Part shown: positions 53,185 through 61,613 of the stretch, piece after piece
How the letters are laid out: each line of letters starts with the position of its first letter
How positions within the stretch are numbered: the first letter of the stretch is position 1
Assembly: GCF_900115095.1 (NCBI RefSeq)
Contig: NZ_FOVH01000013.1
Coordinates: forward strand, 124,001 to 188,000
Source of the DNA: Actinomadura madurae
GTDB lineage: Bacteria; Actinomycetota; Actinomycetes; Streptosporangiales; Streptosporangiaceae
Direction of reading: 5' to 3'
Length of the DNA stretch: 64,000 nt
Program-made: the position numbers and the translations under genes
Notes under the pieces: model-generated
Told to the model about the DNA's origin: nothing
Database searches by the model: none
The model's input: only the letters and a program-made list of their open reading frames with translations

Positions 53185-53709
53185 TCAGTCGGGGTCGAGG
53201 CCGCTGCCACCCGCATGGTGAGCCGGGGGCTCACGGGGGAGAACAGGCTCGATCCTGTAGAGAGACGGCATGCCTCCGGCGCGTTCGGGGATCTCACGGT
53301 GGAAGCCCGCGAGGGCGCCGATCAGGTCTCGGGCGGTGATCAGGCCGACCAGGGCGCCGTGCTCGTCCGTCACCGGTGCGTAGTCCGTGTCCGCCTCCAG
53401 CATGGCCCGTGCCGCCTCCGGGACGGTGGCCATGGGGCGCACCGCTGAGGGGGAGCGGGAAGGCAGAAGGGTCGTGACGGGACGCCGGGCGTCGCGGGGA
53501 GTGGTGGCGTTCCAGGCTGCGGTGAGCGTGTGGGCGTCGATGACGCCGAGGAATCCGCCTTCGACATCGGTGACCGGCAGATGGTGGACCTCGGCCCTGC
53601 ACATCAGCTCCCAGGCCATCAGGACGGACTCGTCGGCAGCGATGGTGAGCAGGTCACGGGTCATCAGTTCGGCGACGGTGCGCTGTTCAAGCGGTGGGTT
53701 CGTGGTCAT
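53185..53709 (-). CDS. CBS-domain pair protein
   Basis: 174 residues with two CBS motifs: VAELMTRDLLTIAADESVLMAWELM with LPVTDVEGGFLGVIDAHTL, then MATVPEAARAMLEADTDYAPVTDEHGALVGLITARDLI. The last 30 residues are Pro/His-rich and unlike CBS. Such proteins sense adenine nucleotides. It is the third gene of a leftward operon with two CBS-BON genes; GGAGGAG precedes its ATG. Confidence 0.88.
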   Translation of the reverse strand: MTTNPPLEQRTVAELMTRDLLTIAADESVLMAWELMCRAEVHHLPVTDVEGGFLGVIDAHTLTAAWNATTPRDARRPVTTLLPSRSPSAVRPMATVPEAARAMLEADTDYAPVTDEHGALVGLITARDLIGALAGFHREIPERAGGMPSLYRIEPVLPREPPAHHAGGSGLDPD

Positions 53710-53765
53710 GGCTCCTCCTCGCGGGCGGCCGGGCAAAGGCCCTGGTGCCAGCGGTGCGGTGGACG

Positions 53766-54374
53766 TCAGGGCTGGACGGCCGGCCGTACGCGGACACGGG
53801 TGACTCCGGGGACGGTACGAGCGAGCACTTCGACGATCCGCTGTGCCTGCTCGTCGTGGGGACCTCGCAGTTCCACGACGCCGTCCTCGACGGAGACCTC
53901 CCACGGCGGGCCTCCCGGCGCGATCTCGCTGATGGCGGCCACCACGTCGTCGCGGATGCGTGCGTCGCCGCGGGCCAGCATCGCGATGAGATCGCGGCGG
54001 CTGATGACGCCGACGACGGCGCGGGCGTCCACCACGGGGACGCTCTTGATCCGGGTGCGGACCATCATCTCGGCGAGCTCGGCGACGTCGGTGGTCGGCC
54101 GCGCGGTCCGGACATCGCGGGTCATGACGTCCTCGACATGCCGGGGAGCCGGCGCGGACGGGGCCGTCCGGGGCCGGGCGAAGGCACGGGGGTCGGCTTC
54201 GAACTCACCGCGCAGCAGATCCATCTCGCTGACGATCCCCACGAGCCGGCCTTCGGCGTCCACCACGGGAAGCGCGGTGACGTCCCGCTCGTGGAGGACA
54301 CGGATGGCCTGCCGGACGGTGGCCGACGGAGCAGTCGTCACCACCGGTGAGGTCATCGCTTCGCGGACCAGCAT
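53766..54374 (-). CDS. CBS-domain pair plus BON domain protein
   Basis: 202 residues: CBS 1 (VREAMTSPVVTTAPSATVRQAI ... LVGIVSEMDLL), CBS 2 (VEDVMTRDVRTARPTTDVAELAEMM ... VVGVISRRDLI), then a C-terminal BON-like domain (RIRDDVVAAISE ... VSVEDGVVELRG ... VRVRP). BON domains are thought to bind phospholipid. It matches the DosR-regulon hypoxic response protein style of sensor with an added BON module. Confidence 0.88.
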   Translation of the reverse strand: MLVREAMTSPVVTTAPSATVRQAIRVLHERDVTALPVVDAEGRLVGIVSEMDLLRGEFEADPRAFARPRTAPSAPAPRHVEDVMTRDVRTARPTTDVAELAEMMVRTRIKSVPVVDARAVVGVISRRDLIAMLARGDARIRDDVVAAISEIAPGGPPWEVSVEDGVVELRGPHDEQAQRIVEVLARTVPGVTRVRVRPAVQP

Positions 54375-54422
54375 GGCTCTCCCCTCTCAGCCCCTTCGTG
54401 GCCCCCTACCCCGAGAGGTGCC

Positions 54423-55097
54423 TCACGCCCTCGGGTAGGGGGTGGGGCGGGTGTCGTCGTGATCGAAGCCGAGGGTGTGGACGACGTCGACGACGCCTTC
54501 GGTGGCGGCGGTCATGCGCACGATGATCGGGATGAGGCTCTTCTGCTCGACGCGCCCGGTGAGGTGGACGACGCCTTCCTGGACGCGGACGTGCACGTCG
54601 GCGGGGTCCTGCCAGAGCCTGCAGATCAGGACGTCGTTGATGATCTCGTCGCGGATGTCGGTGTCGGAGCGGTGGAACACCTGGAGCAGGTCGCGGCGGG
54701 CCACGATCCCGGCGAGGTGGCCGTTCTTGACGACGGGCACGGCCTTGAATCCGTGCGTGTTCAGCAACCGCGCGGCCTGGGCGATGGAGGTGTGCGGCGG
54801 GACGGTGACGACCGGGCGGCTCATCAGCCCGCGGGCGTCGACGGCCCCGGCCTTGGCCTCCGCCTTGGCGTGCCGCCGCAGCGTGAGCCGGCGCGGCTCC
54901 GCGCCGCCCCTGTACTCCTCCTTGCGCAGGAGGTCGGCCTCGGTGACGATGCCGGCGAGGCGGCCGTCCTCGTCCAGGACGGGCACCGCGCTGACACGGT
55001 GCTCGGCCATCGCGCCGGCGATCTCGGCGAACGGGGTGTCCTCGGTCACCGTCACGACGTTCCTGGTCATGACGTCCTCGACGGTACGGCGTTTCAT
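54423..55097 (-). CDS. CBS-domain pair plus BON domain protein
   Basis: 224 residues: CBS 1 VEDVMTRNVVTVTEDTPFAEIA with LAGIVTEADLL, a basic linker (RRLTLRRHAKAEAKAG), CBS 2 ARGLMSRPVVTVPPHTSIAQAA with LAGIVARRDLLQVFHRSD, and BON from 150 (DIRDEIINDVL ... VRVQEGVVHLTGRVEQKSL). The ATG at 55097 with GGGAGGAG is preferred over the GTG/ATG further up. First gene of the three-gene CBS operon, with box 2 119 bp upstream. Confidence 0.9.
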   Translation of the reverse strand: MKRRTVEDVMTRNVVTVTEDTPFAEIAGAMAEHRVSAVPVLDEDGRLAGIVTEADLLRKEEYRGGAEPRRLTLRRHAKAEAKAGAVDARGLMSRPVVTVPPHTSIAQAARLLNTHGFKAVPVVKNGHLAGIVARRDLLQVFHRSDTDIRDEIINDVLICRLWQDPADVHVRVQEGVVHLTGRVEQKSLIPIIVRMTAATEGVVDVVHTLGFDHDDTRPTPYPRA

Positions 55098-55216
55098 GGC
55101 TCCTCCCGGACTCGGACCGTGCTTCGGGAGTGATCCACAACGGTGATCTCCCTCGGTCACCTCCACCATCCCGCCCGACAGGGTTCGCGGGTCAGTGCCG
55201 AGCGTCCCCTAGAGCC

Positions 55217-55230
55217 GGGACCTTCGGCCC
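55217..55230 (-). promoter_or_regulatory. DosR-like box 2
   Basis: GGGACCTTCGGCCC, identical to box 1, 119 bp upstream of the first CBS-BON gene. Confidence 0.7.
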
Positions 55231-55299
55231 GACTACCAGGGCCGACGCCATCCACGGCCCGCCGGTCCCGACCCGGACACACGGCCCGGCGGCCGTCCG

Positions 55300-56151
55300 T
55301 CAGTCGTAGGGGCGGACGACGGCGACGGGGCAGTGGGCGTGGTGGATGACGCCGTGGCTTACCGACCCGAGCGGGAACGAGCGTCCCCGGGACCCGACGA
55401 CGACCAGGTCGGCGTGCGCCGACGCCGTGGCGAGCATGTCGACCGGGTGGCCGAGGGCGACGTCCTCGACGACCTTGACGTCCGGGTAACGGTCACGCCA
55501 GGGTGCCAGGGCGGCGGCCAGATGACCGCGGAAGGTCTCGGCGGTGATCTGCAGGTCGACGCCGGACTCGACGGCGAGCGCCGTCGGATGCCAGGCGTGC
55601 AGCACCCGCAGCTGGGCGCCCCGGACGGTGGCCGTGGTGAAGGCGTGGTCGAGGACGGGTCCGGGGTCCTCGGCCAGGTCGAGGCCGACCACGACCTCGC
55701 CCGTCGCGGTGCCGTCCTGATCGCGGACCACGATCACCGGGCCCGGGTGGTGCCCGGCCAGGCGCAGGCCCGTGGAGCCGAGCAGCAGCCCGGCGAAGCC
55801 ACCGCGGCCGCGGTGACCGATCACGACCTCGGCGGCCTGGCCGGCGTACTGCCGCAGCCCGGCCGGCACGTTCCGCTCGTGGACGAGCATGGTCTCGACG
55901 GCGAGCTCCGGCTGCCGCTTCGACGCCAGCGCCCGGCCTTCTCGCAGGATCCGGTCTCCCGCTTCGGCGAGCGCCTCGGAGATGCCGTCGGTCGTGCGCC
56001 CCGGGAGGTCCAGGGTGGCGGTCTCCACGACGTGGAGGATGAGCAGGGCCTTGCCGGTCCGTGCTGCCTCGTCCGCGGCCCAGCCGATGGCGCGATCGGA
56101 CGGAACCGAGCCATCGGCTCCGAGGAGGATCGTTCTTCGTTGCGTGGACAT
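55300..56151 (-). CDS. Universal stress protein, tandem UspA domains
   Basis: 283 residues: LLGADGSVPSDRAIGWAADEA near 9, the ATP loop GHRGRGGFAGLLLGS near 111 in domain 1, and GSRGRSFPLGSVSHGVIHHAHCPVAVV in domain 2, where the loop is shortened. It starts 19 bp after the small coiled-coil gene at 56171-56392 and probably shares its promoter and box 3. Confidence 0.92.
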   Translation of the reverse strand: MSTQRRTILLGADGSVPSDRAIGWAADEAARTGKALLILHVVETATLDLPGRTTDGISEALAEAGDRILREGRALASKRQPELAVETMLVHERNVPAGLRQYAGQAAEVVIGHRGRGGFAGLLLGSTGLRLAGHHPGPVIVVRDQDGTATGEVVVGLDLAEDPGPVLDHAFTTATVRGAQLRVLHAWHPTALAVESGVDLQITAETFRGHLAAALAPWRDRYPDVKVVEDVALGHPVDMLATASAHADLVVVGSRGRSFPLGSVSHGVIHHAHCPVAVVRPYD

Positions 56152-56170
56152 GTCCTTCTCCTTCGGGGGG

Positions 56171-56392
56171 TCAATGGGGGCTGGTGGACGTCAGCGGCGG
56201 CAGGAGAAGCAGCTCGTGCGCGCGTCGCGCCGTCGGGGCGGCGGCGTCGCCCGCGGGGTCCAGCGGCGTGCCCTCCAGCGCGGCGGCCAGCAGACGGGCG
56301 GCTTCGGTCAGCGCGGCGACCTGCCGCTCCAGCACCGCGACGCGGTGCTCCAGGGCCGGGACTGTCGAACCATGGGTGATCTGCCTGGCCAT
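56171..56392 (-). CDS. Small coiled-coil protein of unknown function
   Basis: 73 residues from the ATG at 56392, with AAGGAG eight bases upstream. Residues 14-43 (LEHRVAVLERQVAALTEAAR and onward) form a clear heptad pattern; the rest is Ala/Pro/Leu-rich. No family was recognised. Its placement first in a box-3-driven unit with a Usp gene suggests a role in the same stress response, perhaps as a partner or scaffold. Confidence 0.65.
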   Translation of the reverse strand: MARQITHGSTVPALEHRVAVLERQVAALTEAARLLAAALEGTPLDPAGDAAAPTARRAHELLLLPPLTSTSPH

Positions 56393-56477
56393 GGCGGAGC
56401 TCCTTCGTGTCGGCGCGCCGTCCGGTGGCGGCGACGGTGCCGATTTCACTGTCCGCCGCATCGCCGGCGCGCCCCTA

Positions 56478-56491
56478 GGGACCTTCGTCCC
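56478..56491 (-). promoter_or_regulatory. DosR-like box 3
   Basis: GGGACCTTCGTCCC, matching 12 of 14 positions of the mycobacterial DosR core GGGACTWWAGTCCC, 85 bp before the coiled-coil gene. Confidence 0.75.
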
Positions 56492-56521
56492 GGTGTCGTC
56501 GGCACCCGTCCCGCACAGGCG

Positions 56522-56878
56522 TCAAGCAGGCCGATGGGTCTTGCGGTACCGGGTGGTGTTCTCCACGCGGGCGCGCAGGCGGGTGCCGGCCAGGCTGATG
56601 GCCTCCGGCATCGAGGCCGCCGCGGCGTGGGCGTTGACCGGCCGGCCGTTGAGGTCGACCCGGACCGACGCCAGATTGGGCCGGGGCACGGCGGGATCGT
56701 AGAGGACGCTGAGCGTGACCTTGGCGTACAGGACGGGCCTCGGAGCATGGGCCAGCGCCCGGGTGACGCTCTCGCGTGCCCGCCGCACGTCCTCTTGAGG
56801 GACGTCCTTGGTGGTCGTGACCTGGATGTCGAGTTCGTTCGGAGTCGCGCCGGACAACGTGGGCCTCCCTTGTGCCAT
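56522..56878 (-). CDS. HPF/RaiA-like ribosome-associated protein (short form)
   Basis: 118 residues with the pattern of the S30AE/HPF N-terminal domain: ELDIQVTTTKDVPQEDVRRARESVTRAL, then YAKVTLSVLYDPAVPRPNLASVRVDLNGRPVNAHA, and a basic C-terminus. HPF proteins silence ribosomes in dormancy, and a homologue is part of the mycobacterial DosR regulon. The C-terminal dimerisation domain of long HPF is missing. Box 4 lies 43 bp upstream. Assignment is by pattern only; a DUF of similar fold is possible. Confidence 0.6.
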   Translation of the reverse strand: MAQGRPTLSGATPNELDIQVTTTKDVPQEDVRRARESVTRALAHAPRPVLYAKVTLSVLYDPAVPRPNLASVRVDLNGRPVNAHAAAASMPEAISLAGTRLRARVENTTRYRKTHRPA

Positions 56879-56921
56879 GGGCCGGTGGCGTCAGAATTGA
56901 CCTTGCGCGGAAACCGCCCCA

Positions 56922-56935
56922 GAGACCTTGGTCCC
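56922..56935 (-). promoter_or_regulatory. DosR-like box 4
   Basis: GAGACCTTGGTCCC, a variant of the island box with a palindromic GACC/GGTC core, 43 bp before the HPF-like gene. Confidence 0.65.
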
Positions 56936-57046
56936 CTTGGCGTGGGCCATACGACCTGCCGCCGGCCCGCGTAGGCGTGGACGCCGAGTGCCTCCAGGGG
57001 CGCGTCGACCGCCGATCCCGCAGGGTGCGGGGGGTTTGCCGGTTGG

Positions 57047-57060
57047 GGGACGAAGGTCCC
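57047..57060 (+). promoter_or_regulatory. DosR-like box 5
   Basis: GGGACGAAGGTCCC is the exact reverse complement of box 3, 49 bp before the deleted GNAT/synthetase remnant. Confidence 0.7.
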
Positions 57061-57109
57061 GGTGATCGGTGACCTTGGGACGCAGACCGCCCCGGTCGAC
57101 GCCGGGGGC

Positions 57110-57466
57110 ATGACTGAGAGCCCTTCCCCCGCGCGCGTGTTCGCGTTGCTGACCGATGGAACGCAGGTCGAGATCAAGCGGCTGGGCGAGGCGGACCGGG
57201 ACGCGGTCCGCGACCTGCACCGCGGGCTGAGCGAGAAGAGCCTGTCCGCGCTGCTCCTCGGCCATCCCGCCCGCCCGGCCGGCGACGTACCGGGCCTGCG
57301 CGACGCCCTGCTGCGGATGTCCAGGCTGGTGGCCGATCACCCCGAGATCGCCGAACTCGACCTCAACCCCACCATCGTCCGCCCGGACGGCGTCGTGGCC
57401 GTCGACGCCCGCGTCCGCCTCGCACCCGGCCGGGCATGGGACCCCTACCTACGCCGCCTCCGCTGA
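57110..57466 (+). pseudogene. In-frame deletion remnant of a GNAT/acetyl-CoA synthetase (NDP-forming) fusion gene
   Basis: 118 residues. The start (FALLTDGTQVEIKRLGEADRDAVRDLHRGLSEKS) resembles the first strand and helix of the GNAT domain in bifunctional acetyltransferase/ADP-forming acyl-CoA synthetases. The rest (DVPGLRDALLRMSRLVADHPEIAELDLNPTIV and the tail) resembles the extreme C-terminus of the same protein. Full-length homologues are roughly 800-900 residues, so some 700 residues including all active sites are missing while the frame is kept. It retains box 5. Expression of the fused stub is possible but function is unlikely. Confidence 0.7.
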
Positions 57467-57604
57467 CGGGAGGCCTGAACGGGCTCATCTCCAGGCTTGC
57501 GCCGGCCGGTCGGACGGGTCAGACGCGAAGGTCCCGTCTGCCGAGGACGTTCGGTCCCTCACCGCCGACCAAAGTGGGGGGTGAGCCGTCAACGCTGCCC
57601 CGGA

Positions 57605-57618
57605 GGGCCGAAGGTCCC
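57605..57618 (+). promoter_or_regulatory. DosR-like box 6
   Basis: GGGCCGAAGGTCCC is the exact reverse complement of boxes 1 and 2, 86 bp before the Usp gene at 57705. A half-matching copy (57522-57535, CGAAGGTCCC half intact) lies 70 bp further upstream. Confidence 0.7.
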
Positions 57619-57704
57619 TGTTCTTCTGGACTCTCGCCCCTCTCACGACACGGCTCCGGCGGGCGAAGCTCGAAGTGACCAGGTCTTTGAGAGGGGAGTG
57701 CCCC

Positions 57705-58568
57705 ATGAACGATGAGCCGATCACCGGTGTGGTCGTTGGTTACGACGGCTCGACCGGTGGCGAGCAGGCCCTGGCGTGGGCGGCTGACGAGGCCCGGACC
57801 CGCGGCCTTGCCCTGACCGTGCTCCACGTCTGGGACGTCTACGTCGGAGGCCCGGTCGCCATGCCGGTCGTCGACCTGCGTGCCTTGGCGGAGGAGACCC
57901 TCAACACCGGCGTCGAGCACGTACGGAAGGCGGCGCCGGAGCTGAGCGTGCGGGGAGTGCTGGCACGGGGGCAGGCGGCCGCCCGGCTGATCGAGGCCGG
58001 GGACGGCGCGGACCTGATCGTGCTCGGCCCGCGGGGGCTGGGCGGGTTCGTCGGACTCGTGCTGGGGTCGGTCGGCGCCCAGGTGGCCGCGCACGCCCCA
58101 TGCCCCGTCGTGATCGTCAGGGGTGAGCCCGTCCCGCCGCCGGAACGGGGGGACGGACGAGTCGTGGTGGGCGTGGACGGTTCACCGGCCTCCCGGGAGG
58201 CGCTGGCGATGGCCTTCACCGAGGCCGACGCGCACGGCTGGGACGTGCGCGCGGTCGTCGCCTGGGAAGAGGTGCCCGTGCGGGAGATCCCCCCGCTGGT
58301 GGACGAGGCCGGCATGCGTGACGCCGCGCGGGCTCACCTGGCGAGGCTGATGATCCCGGCCCGGGAACTCCACCCCGAGGTGAAGGTTCAGATCGACATC
58401 GTCCCCGGGCCGCCGCGCGACGTGCTCATGAACGCGGCCGACGAGGCACGCCTGCTGGTCGTCGGCTCACGAGGCCTGGGCGGCTTCCGCGGCCTGCTCC
58501 TCGGATCGGTCAGTCACGCCCTGGTCCACCATGCCCCTTGCCCGGTGGCGGTCGTCCACGCGCGCTGA
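57705..58568 (+). CDS. Universal stress protein, tandem UspA domains
   Basis: 287 residues. Both domains keep the ATP loop: GPRGLGGFVGLVLGS near 115 and GSRGLGGFRGLLLGS near 261, plus VVGYDGSTGGEQALAWAADEA and VVGVDGSPASREALAMAFTEA. This is the most complete of the six Usps. The ATG at 57705 has GAGGGGAG upstream; the longer frame from 57675 lacks a ribosome site. Confidence 0.93.
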   Translation: MNDEPITGVVVGYDGSTGGEQALAWAADEARTRGLALTVLHVWDVYVGGPVAMPVVDLRALAEETLNTGVEHVRKAAPELSVRGVLARGQAAARLIEAGDGADLIVLGPRGLGGFVGLVLGSVGAQVAAHAPCPVVIVRGEPVPPPERGDGRVVVGVDGSPASREALAMAFTEADAHGWDVRAVVAWEEVPVREIPPLVDEAGMRDAARAHLARLMIPARELHPEVKVQIDIVPGPPRDVLMNAADEARLLVVGSRGLGGFRGLLLGSVSHALVHHAPCPVAVVHAR

Positions 58569-58642
58569 CTCCGCCGTCCCGGAGGCGGCCGAGGGCATCG
58601 GATCGAGTGCTCGATCCGATGCCCTCGCCGGGACGTCCCGGT

Positions 58643-58927
58643 CTACTTCTCGATGGCGATCCGCTTGGCCTCGGCCCTGGCGGCCTTGGGCATCGGCACG
58701 CGGACGGTGAGGATGCCCTTGTCGTAGGACGCCTTGATGTCGTCGACCTTGGTGTCCGCGGGGAGGGTGAAGGAGCCGTGGTGGAACTCCGACCGGTGCA
58801 CGTCCTTCTTCTCCTCGTGGCGCACGGCGTGGATGCGCAGGACGCCGCCGGCGACGGTGATCTCGACGTCCCTGTCGGGGTCGATGCCGGGCAGCTCGGC
58901 GCGGATCACGTGGTCGCCGTCGTCCGG
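58643..58927 (-). pseudogene. HSP20 (alpha-crystallin) chaperone, 5'-truncated
   Basis: Coding similarity runs from just below 58927 (DDGDHVIRAELPGIDPDRD) to the stop at 58643, ending RAEAKRIAIEK. This is nearly the whole alpha-crystallin domain, but the 30-50 residue N-terminal arm and any start region of a normal HSP20 are missing; the frame abuts the GH65 stop. A GTG at 58909 could start an 88-residue product, but no ribosome site is seen. HSP20 proteins are prominent in DosR-type regulons. Confidence 0.75.
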
Positions 58928-60425
58928 TCAGCCCGTCGACGGGGCGGGCCTGCCGTCGTGGAGGGGGGCTTCCCACGCCCCGCCGGGGGCGATCTCGATG
59001 TCCTCGGCGGCGTAGGAGATGCGGATGGGGGAGGCGGCGCCGGGACGGAGCGCGACCCGGACGAGGTCCCGGCGGCAGGTCAGGTCGATGCCCCAGTGGC
59101 CCCGGAAGCGGAGGCCGAGCCGGAGCCGGTCGACCGCGGCGGGAAGGCGGGGTTCGAGGCGAAGGCCGCCATCGCGGGTTCAGATGGACGCGCTGGGTCT
59201 CCTCGCGCCCGTCCGCGGCGCTCTGCCAGGGGTACATCGCGCCGCGGTGCCCGGCGTCGTCCGCCGCGCGCCGGGCCGCCGGCAGCCGCCGCCACCGGTA
59301 CATCAGCAAGGCCCGCGCGATCTCGGGGAACCGCATGGTCAGGAACGGCAGGATGAACAGCTCGTCCCAGAAGACGTGACCGCGGTACGCCTCGCCGTGC
59401 AGGCCGCGGGCGGGGACGCCCACGTCCAGTTCCACGCTGTGCTCTGACACCGTCTGCAGCAGGTGGAAGACGTGCAGGTTGAGGATGCGCTGTACCTCGG
59501 AGTGGTCGACGCTGAGCTGGCAGCGCCGCCACAGCCGGGTCCACGCCAGCGTGTGCCGCTCCAGCAGGGCGTCGAAGCCCCCGGCCTGGGTGACGGCCGC
59601 CAGCGCGGCCTCCCCCCATTCCTCGACGGCGCGGTCGCGGGAGGTGAAGACGGCGGCGATTTTCTCGACGGTGACCGGGACGTTCTCCTGAGCGTCGACG
59701 GTGAGGTCCTGTCCGGCCCAGCCCGGCTCGGTCAGAGGAGCGTGTTCGGCCGGGACCGACATCCGAGTGCGGGCCGCCACCGCGACCCCGATTTTCGACG
59801 AGACCGTCGTGGCGCGCAGGAGCAGCGTTTCCGGGTCGGCCGTGGGCGGAGGCTTCTCGCGGCTCAGATGTACTCCCGGCAGGTTCCGGTACCGCTCCAC
59901 ACCCGCGTTGACGACCCGTCCGTCCAGTGCGGACCGGATCTGGAGCGCACCGGACCAGTTCTCGGCGACGATCGTGGTCTCCAGCGCGGCCAGGTGCGGA
60001 TCGTCCATGGACATCATGCGGCGCTGGGCCACGCGGAACGTCCGTCCCGCCCGATCACGCGAACGCACGAGGCGGGTCAGGACGCCGCGCCGGAGATCGA
60101 GTTCTTGGTGGTAGGAGAGCAGCCGGTCCTCCTGGAGGGCGCGGTCGGGGTCGAACCACTCGCCGTCGGCGGCCCGGAACGTCAGGGGAAGCCAGTTCGG
60201 CATGTTCACCAGGTCGGCGTTGCCGAAGCGCCGCCCGCCGATCTCGGCCGTCAGGCGGTCGTAGCAGCCCGCGATGTAGGTCCCCGGATAGTGGACGTCG
60301 TCCGCGGACGATTCGGGGGCGGCTCCTCGGGTGGCGAAGTAGCCGTTCCCAAGGGTGCAGAGAGCTTCCCGCAGCCCCTCCGCTGCGGGGTCATAGCCGT
60401 CATAGGCCAGGATCCACGGGGTCAT
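58928..60425 (-). pseudogene. Glycoside hydrolase family 65 protein with large internal deletion and frameshift
   Basis: The first 418 residues (MTPWILAYDGYDPAAEGLRE to GREETQRVHLNPR) follow GH65 maltose/trehalose phosphorylase-like proteins, including GNGYFATRGAAPE and MYPWQSAADGREE. At about 59170 the similarity jumps frame to the GH65 C-terminal domain (DGGLRLEPRLP, FRGHWGIDLTCRRDLVRVAL, ending at 58928). About 290 residues, expected to include the catalytic acid, are absent. The two joined sites share the similar sequence ctgaacccgcg / ctcgaaccccgc, consistent with deletion at short homology. Box 8 region lies upstream. Confidence 0.85.
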
Positions 60426-60526
60426 CGGGTCTCCCTGCGGTCTCGTCCTGTCGTCTGGGGTTCCCGGCGTCGCCACGTTCTCACCGGTTGATCGCGCCGG
60501 GGAGTGCCGGACGGCCTGACACGTCC

Positions 60527-60540
60527 GGGGCCTTCGACCC
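60527..60540. promoter_or_regulatory. DosR-like box 7
   Basis: GGGGCCTTCGACCC lies between the divergent GH65 remnant (102 bp away) and the Usp gene at 60608 (67 bp away), so it may once have served both. Confidence 0.65.
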
Positions 60541-60607
60541 ATCGAGCAGGGGTCCCGCGCATCCGAGACTGGAAGCGGGGCATCACCGGGGAAAGGGGGG
60601 TTGGTCC

Positions 60608-61474
60608 ATGGCCGAACTGCTCAGGCCCCAGCGGCCGAACATCCTCCTCGGCTACGACGGGACCGAGGAGAACGAGCCCGCACTGTGCTGGGCGGTGGAG
60701 GAAGCCCGGCTACGGGGGCTCGATCTGACGATGTGCTACTGCTGGCATTGGCCCTACCCGGAGGGCCACGTGGACGAGAGCGTCCAGGTGATCCTCAAGC
60801 GCGCGGGGGAGAACCTCCTGCAGGAGGGCGCCCGCCGGGCGCGGTCCCTGGGGATGCCGGGGGAGGTGCGCACGCTGCTGAGGCGGGAGCCCGTCAGCGA
60901 GACGCTGGTCCGCGAGTCCGACGACGCGGAGCTGATCGTGATCGGCTCGCACGAGCGGCACCGGCTGCCGGCCGGGTCGACGGCGGTCGAGCTCCCGGCG
61001 CGCACGCACCGTCCGGTGATCGCCGTCCGGCACACGGGCGGGACGCGGGGGCTCGTCGTGGCCGGGGTGGACGGATCCGGCGCCGCGGACGCCGCCCTCG
61101 GCTTCGCCATCGAGGAGGCCGCACTGCGCGAAGCCGGCCTGCGGGTGGTCTACGGGACCTGGGAACCCGGCTCGGTACCGGACTGGGAACTGCCTCTATT
61201 CGCCGACAAGCACCGGCTCTACGAGGCCAGAACCGCCACGTTGGAGAAGGCCGTTCATCCCTGGCGCCGGCGCTACCCGAAGGTCCCCGTGCAGATGTCC
61301 GTGTCGTTGCAGCGGCCTCGGGAGGCACTGCTCGACGCTGCCGCCGACGCCGACATGCTCGTGGTCGGAGATCGCGGTACCGGCGGTCTGGACCCGCTGC
61401 TGCTCGGCGCGACCAGTTCGGCGATGCTGCACCACGCGCCATGCACGGTCGCGATCGTCCCACCGCCCGGCTGA
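60608..61474 (+). CDS. Universal stress protein, tandem UspA domains
   Basis: 288 residues. Domain 1 (LLGYDGTEENEPALCWAVEEARLRGL in part) has a degenerate loop GSHERHRLPAGST; domain 2 has VAGVDGSGAADAALGFAIEEA and GDRGTGGLDPLLLGATS. It closely resembles the Usp at 62331 (shared CHVWRWPFP/CYCWHWPYP and TWEPGS/CWEPGA segments), suggesting local duplication. Box 7 lies 67 bp upstream. Confidence 0.92.
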   Translation: MAELLRPQRPNILLGYDGTEENEPALCWAVEEARLRGLDLTMCYCWHWPYPEGHVDESVQVILKRAGENLLQEGARRARSLGMPGEVRTLLRREPVSETLVRESDDAELIVIGSHERHRLPAGSTAVELPARTHRPVIAVRHTGGTRGLVVAGVDGSGAADAALGFAIEEAALREAGLRVVYGTWEPGSVPDWELPLFADKHRLYEARTATLEKAVHPWRRRYPKVPVQMSVSLQRPREALLDAAADADMLVVGDRGTGGLDPLLLGATSSAMLHHAPCTVAIVPPPG

Positions 61475-61505
61475 GCCGTCCCGCGCGCCGACGCGGGGGG
61501 AACGG

Positions 61506-61519
61506 GGGACCTCCGTCCC
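61506..61519 (+). promoter_or_regulatory. DosR-like box 8
   Basis: GGGACCTCCGTCCC, one base different from box 3, 94 bp before the DoxX-like gene. Confidence 0.65.
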
Positions 61520-61613
61520 GATGATCGTGGGCCGAACGGATCTGGGGCCCGGCGTCGGGGTGGCGTTGAGTGAGGGGTGAAGAGATCAGCGATGGGATGG
61601 AAGGTGAGTGGCG

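Noticed and set aside
58467..59170. Continuation of the GH65 frame to 58467
   Set aside because: Beyond 59170 the frame is Arg/Pro-rich shadow sequence; the genuine GH65 C-terminal domain continues in another frame to 58928.
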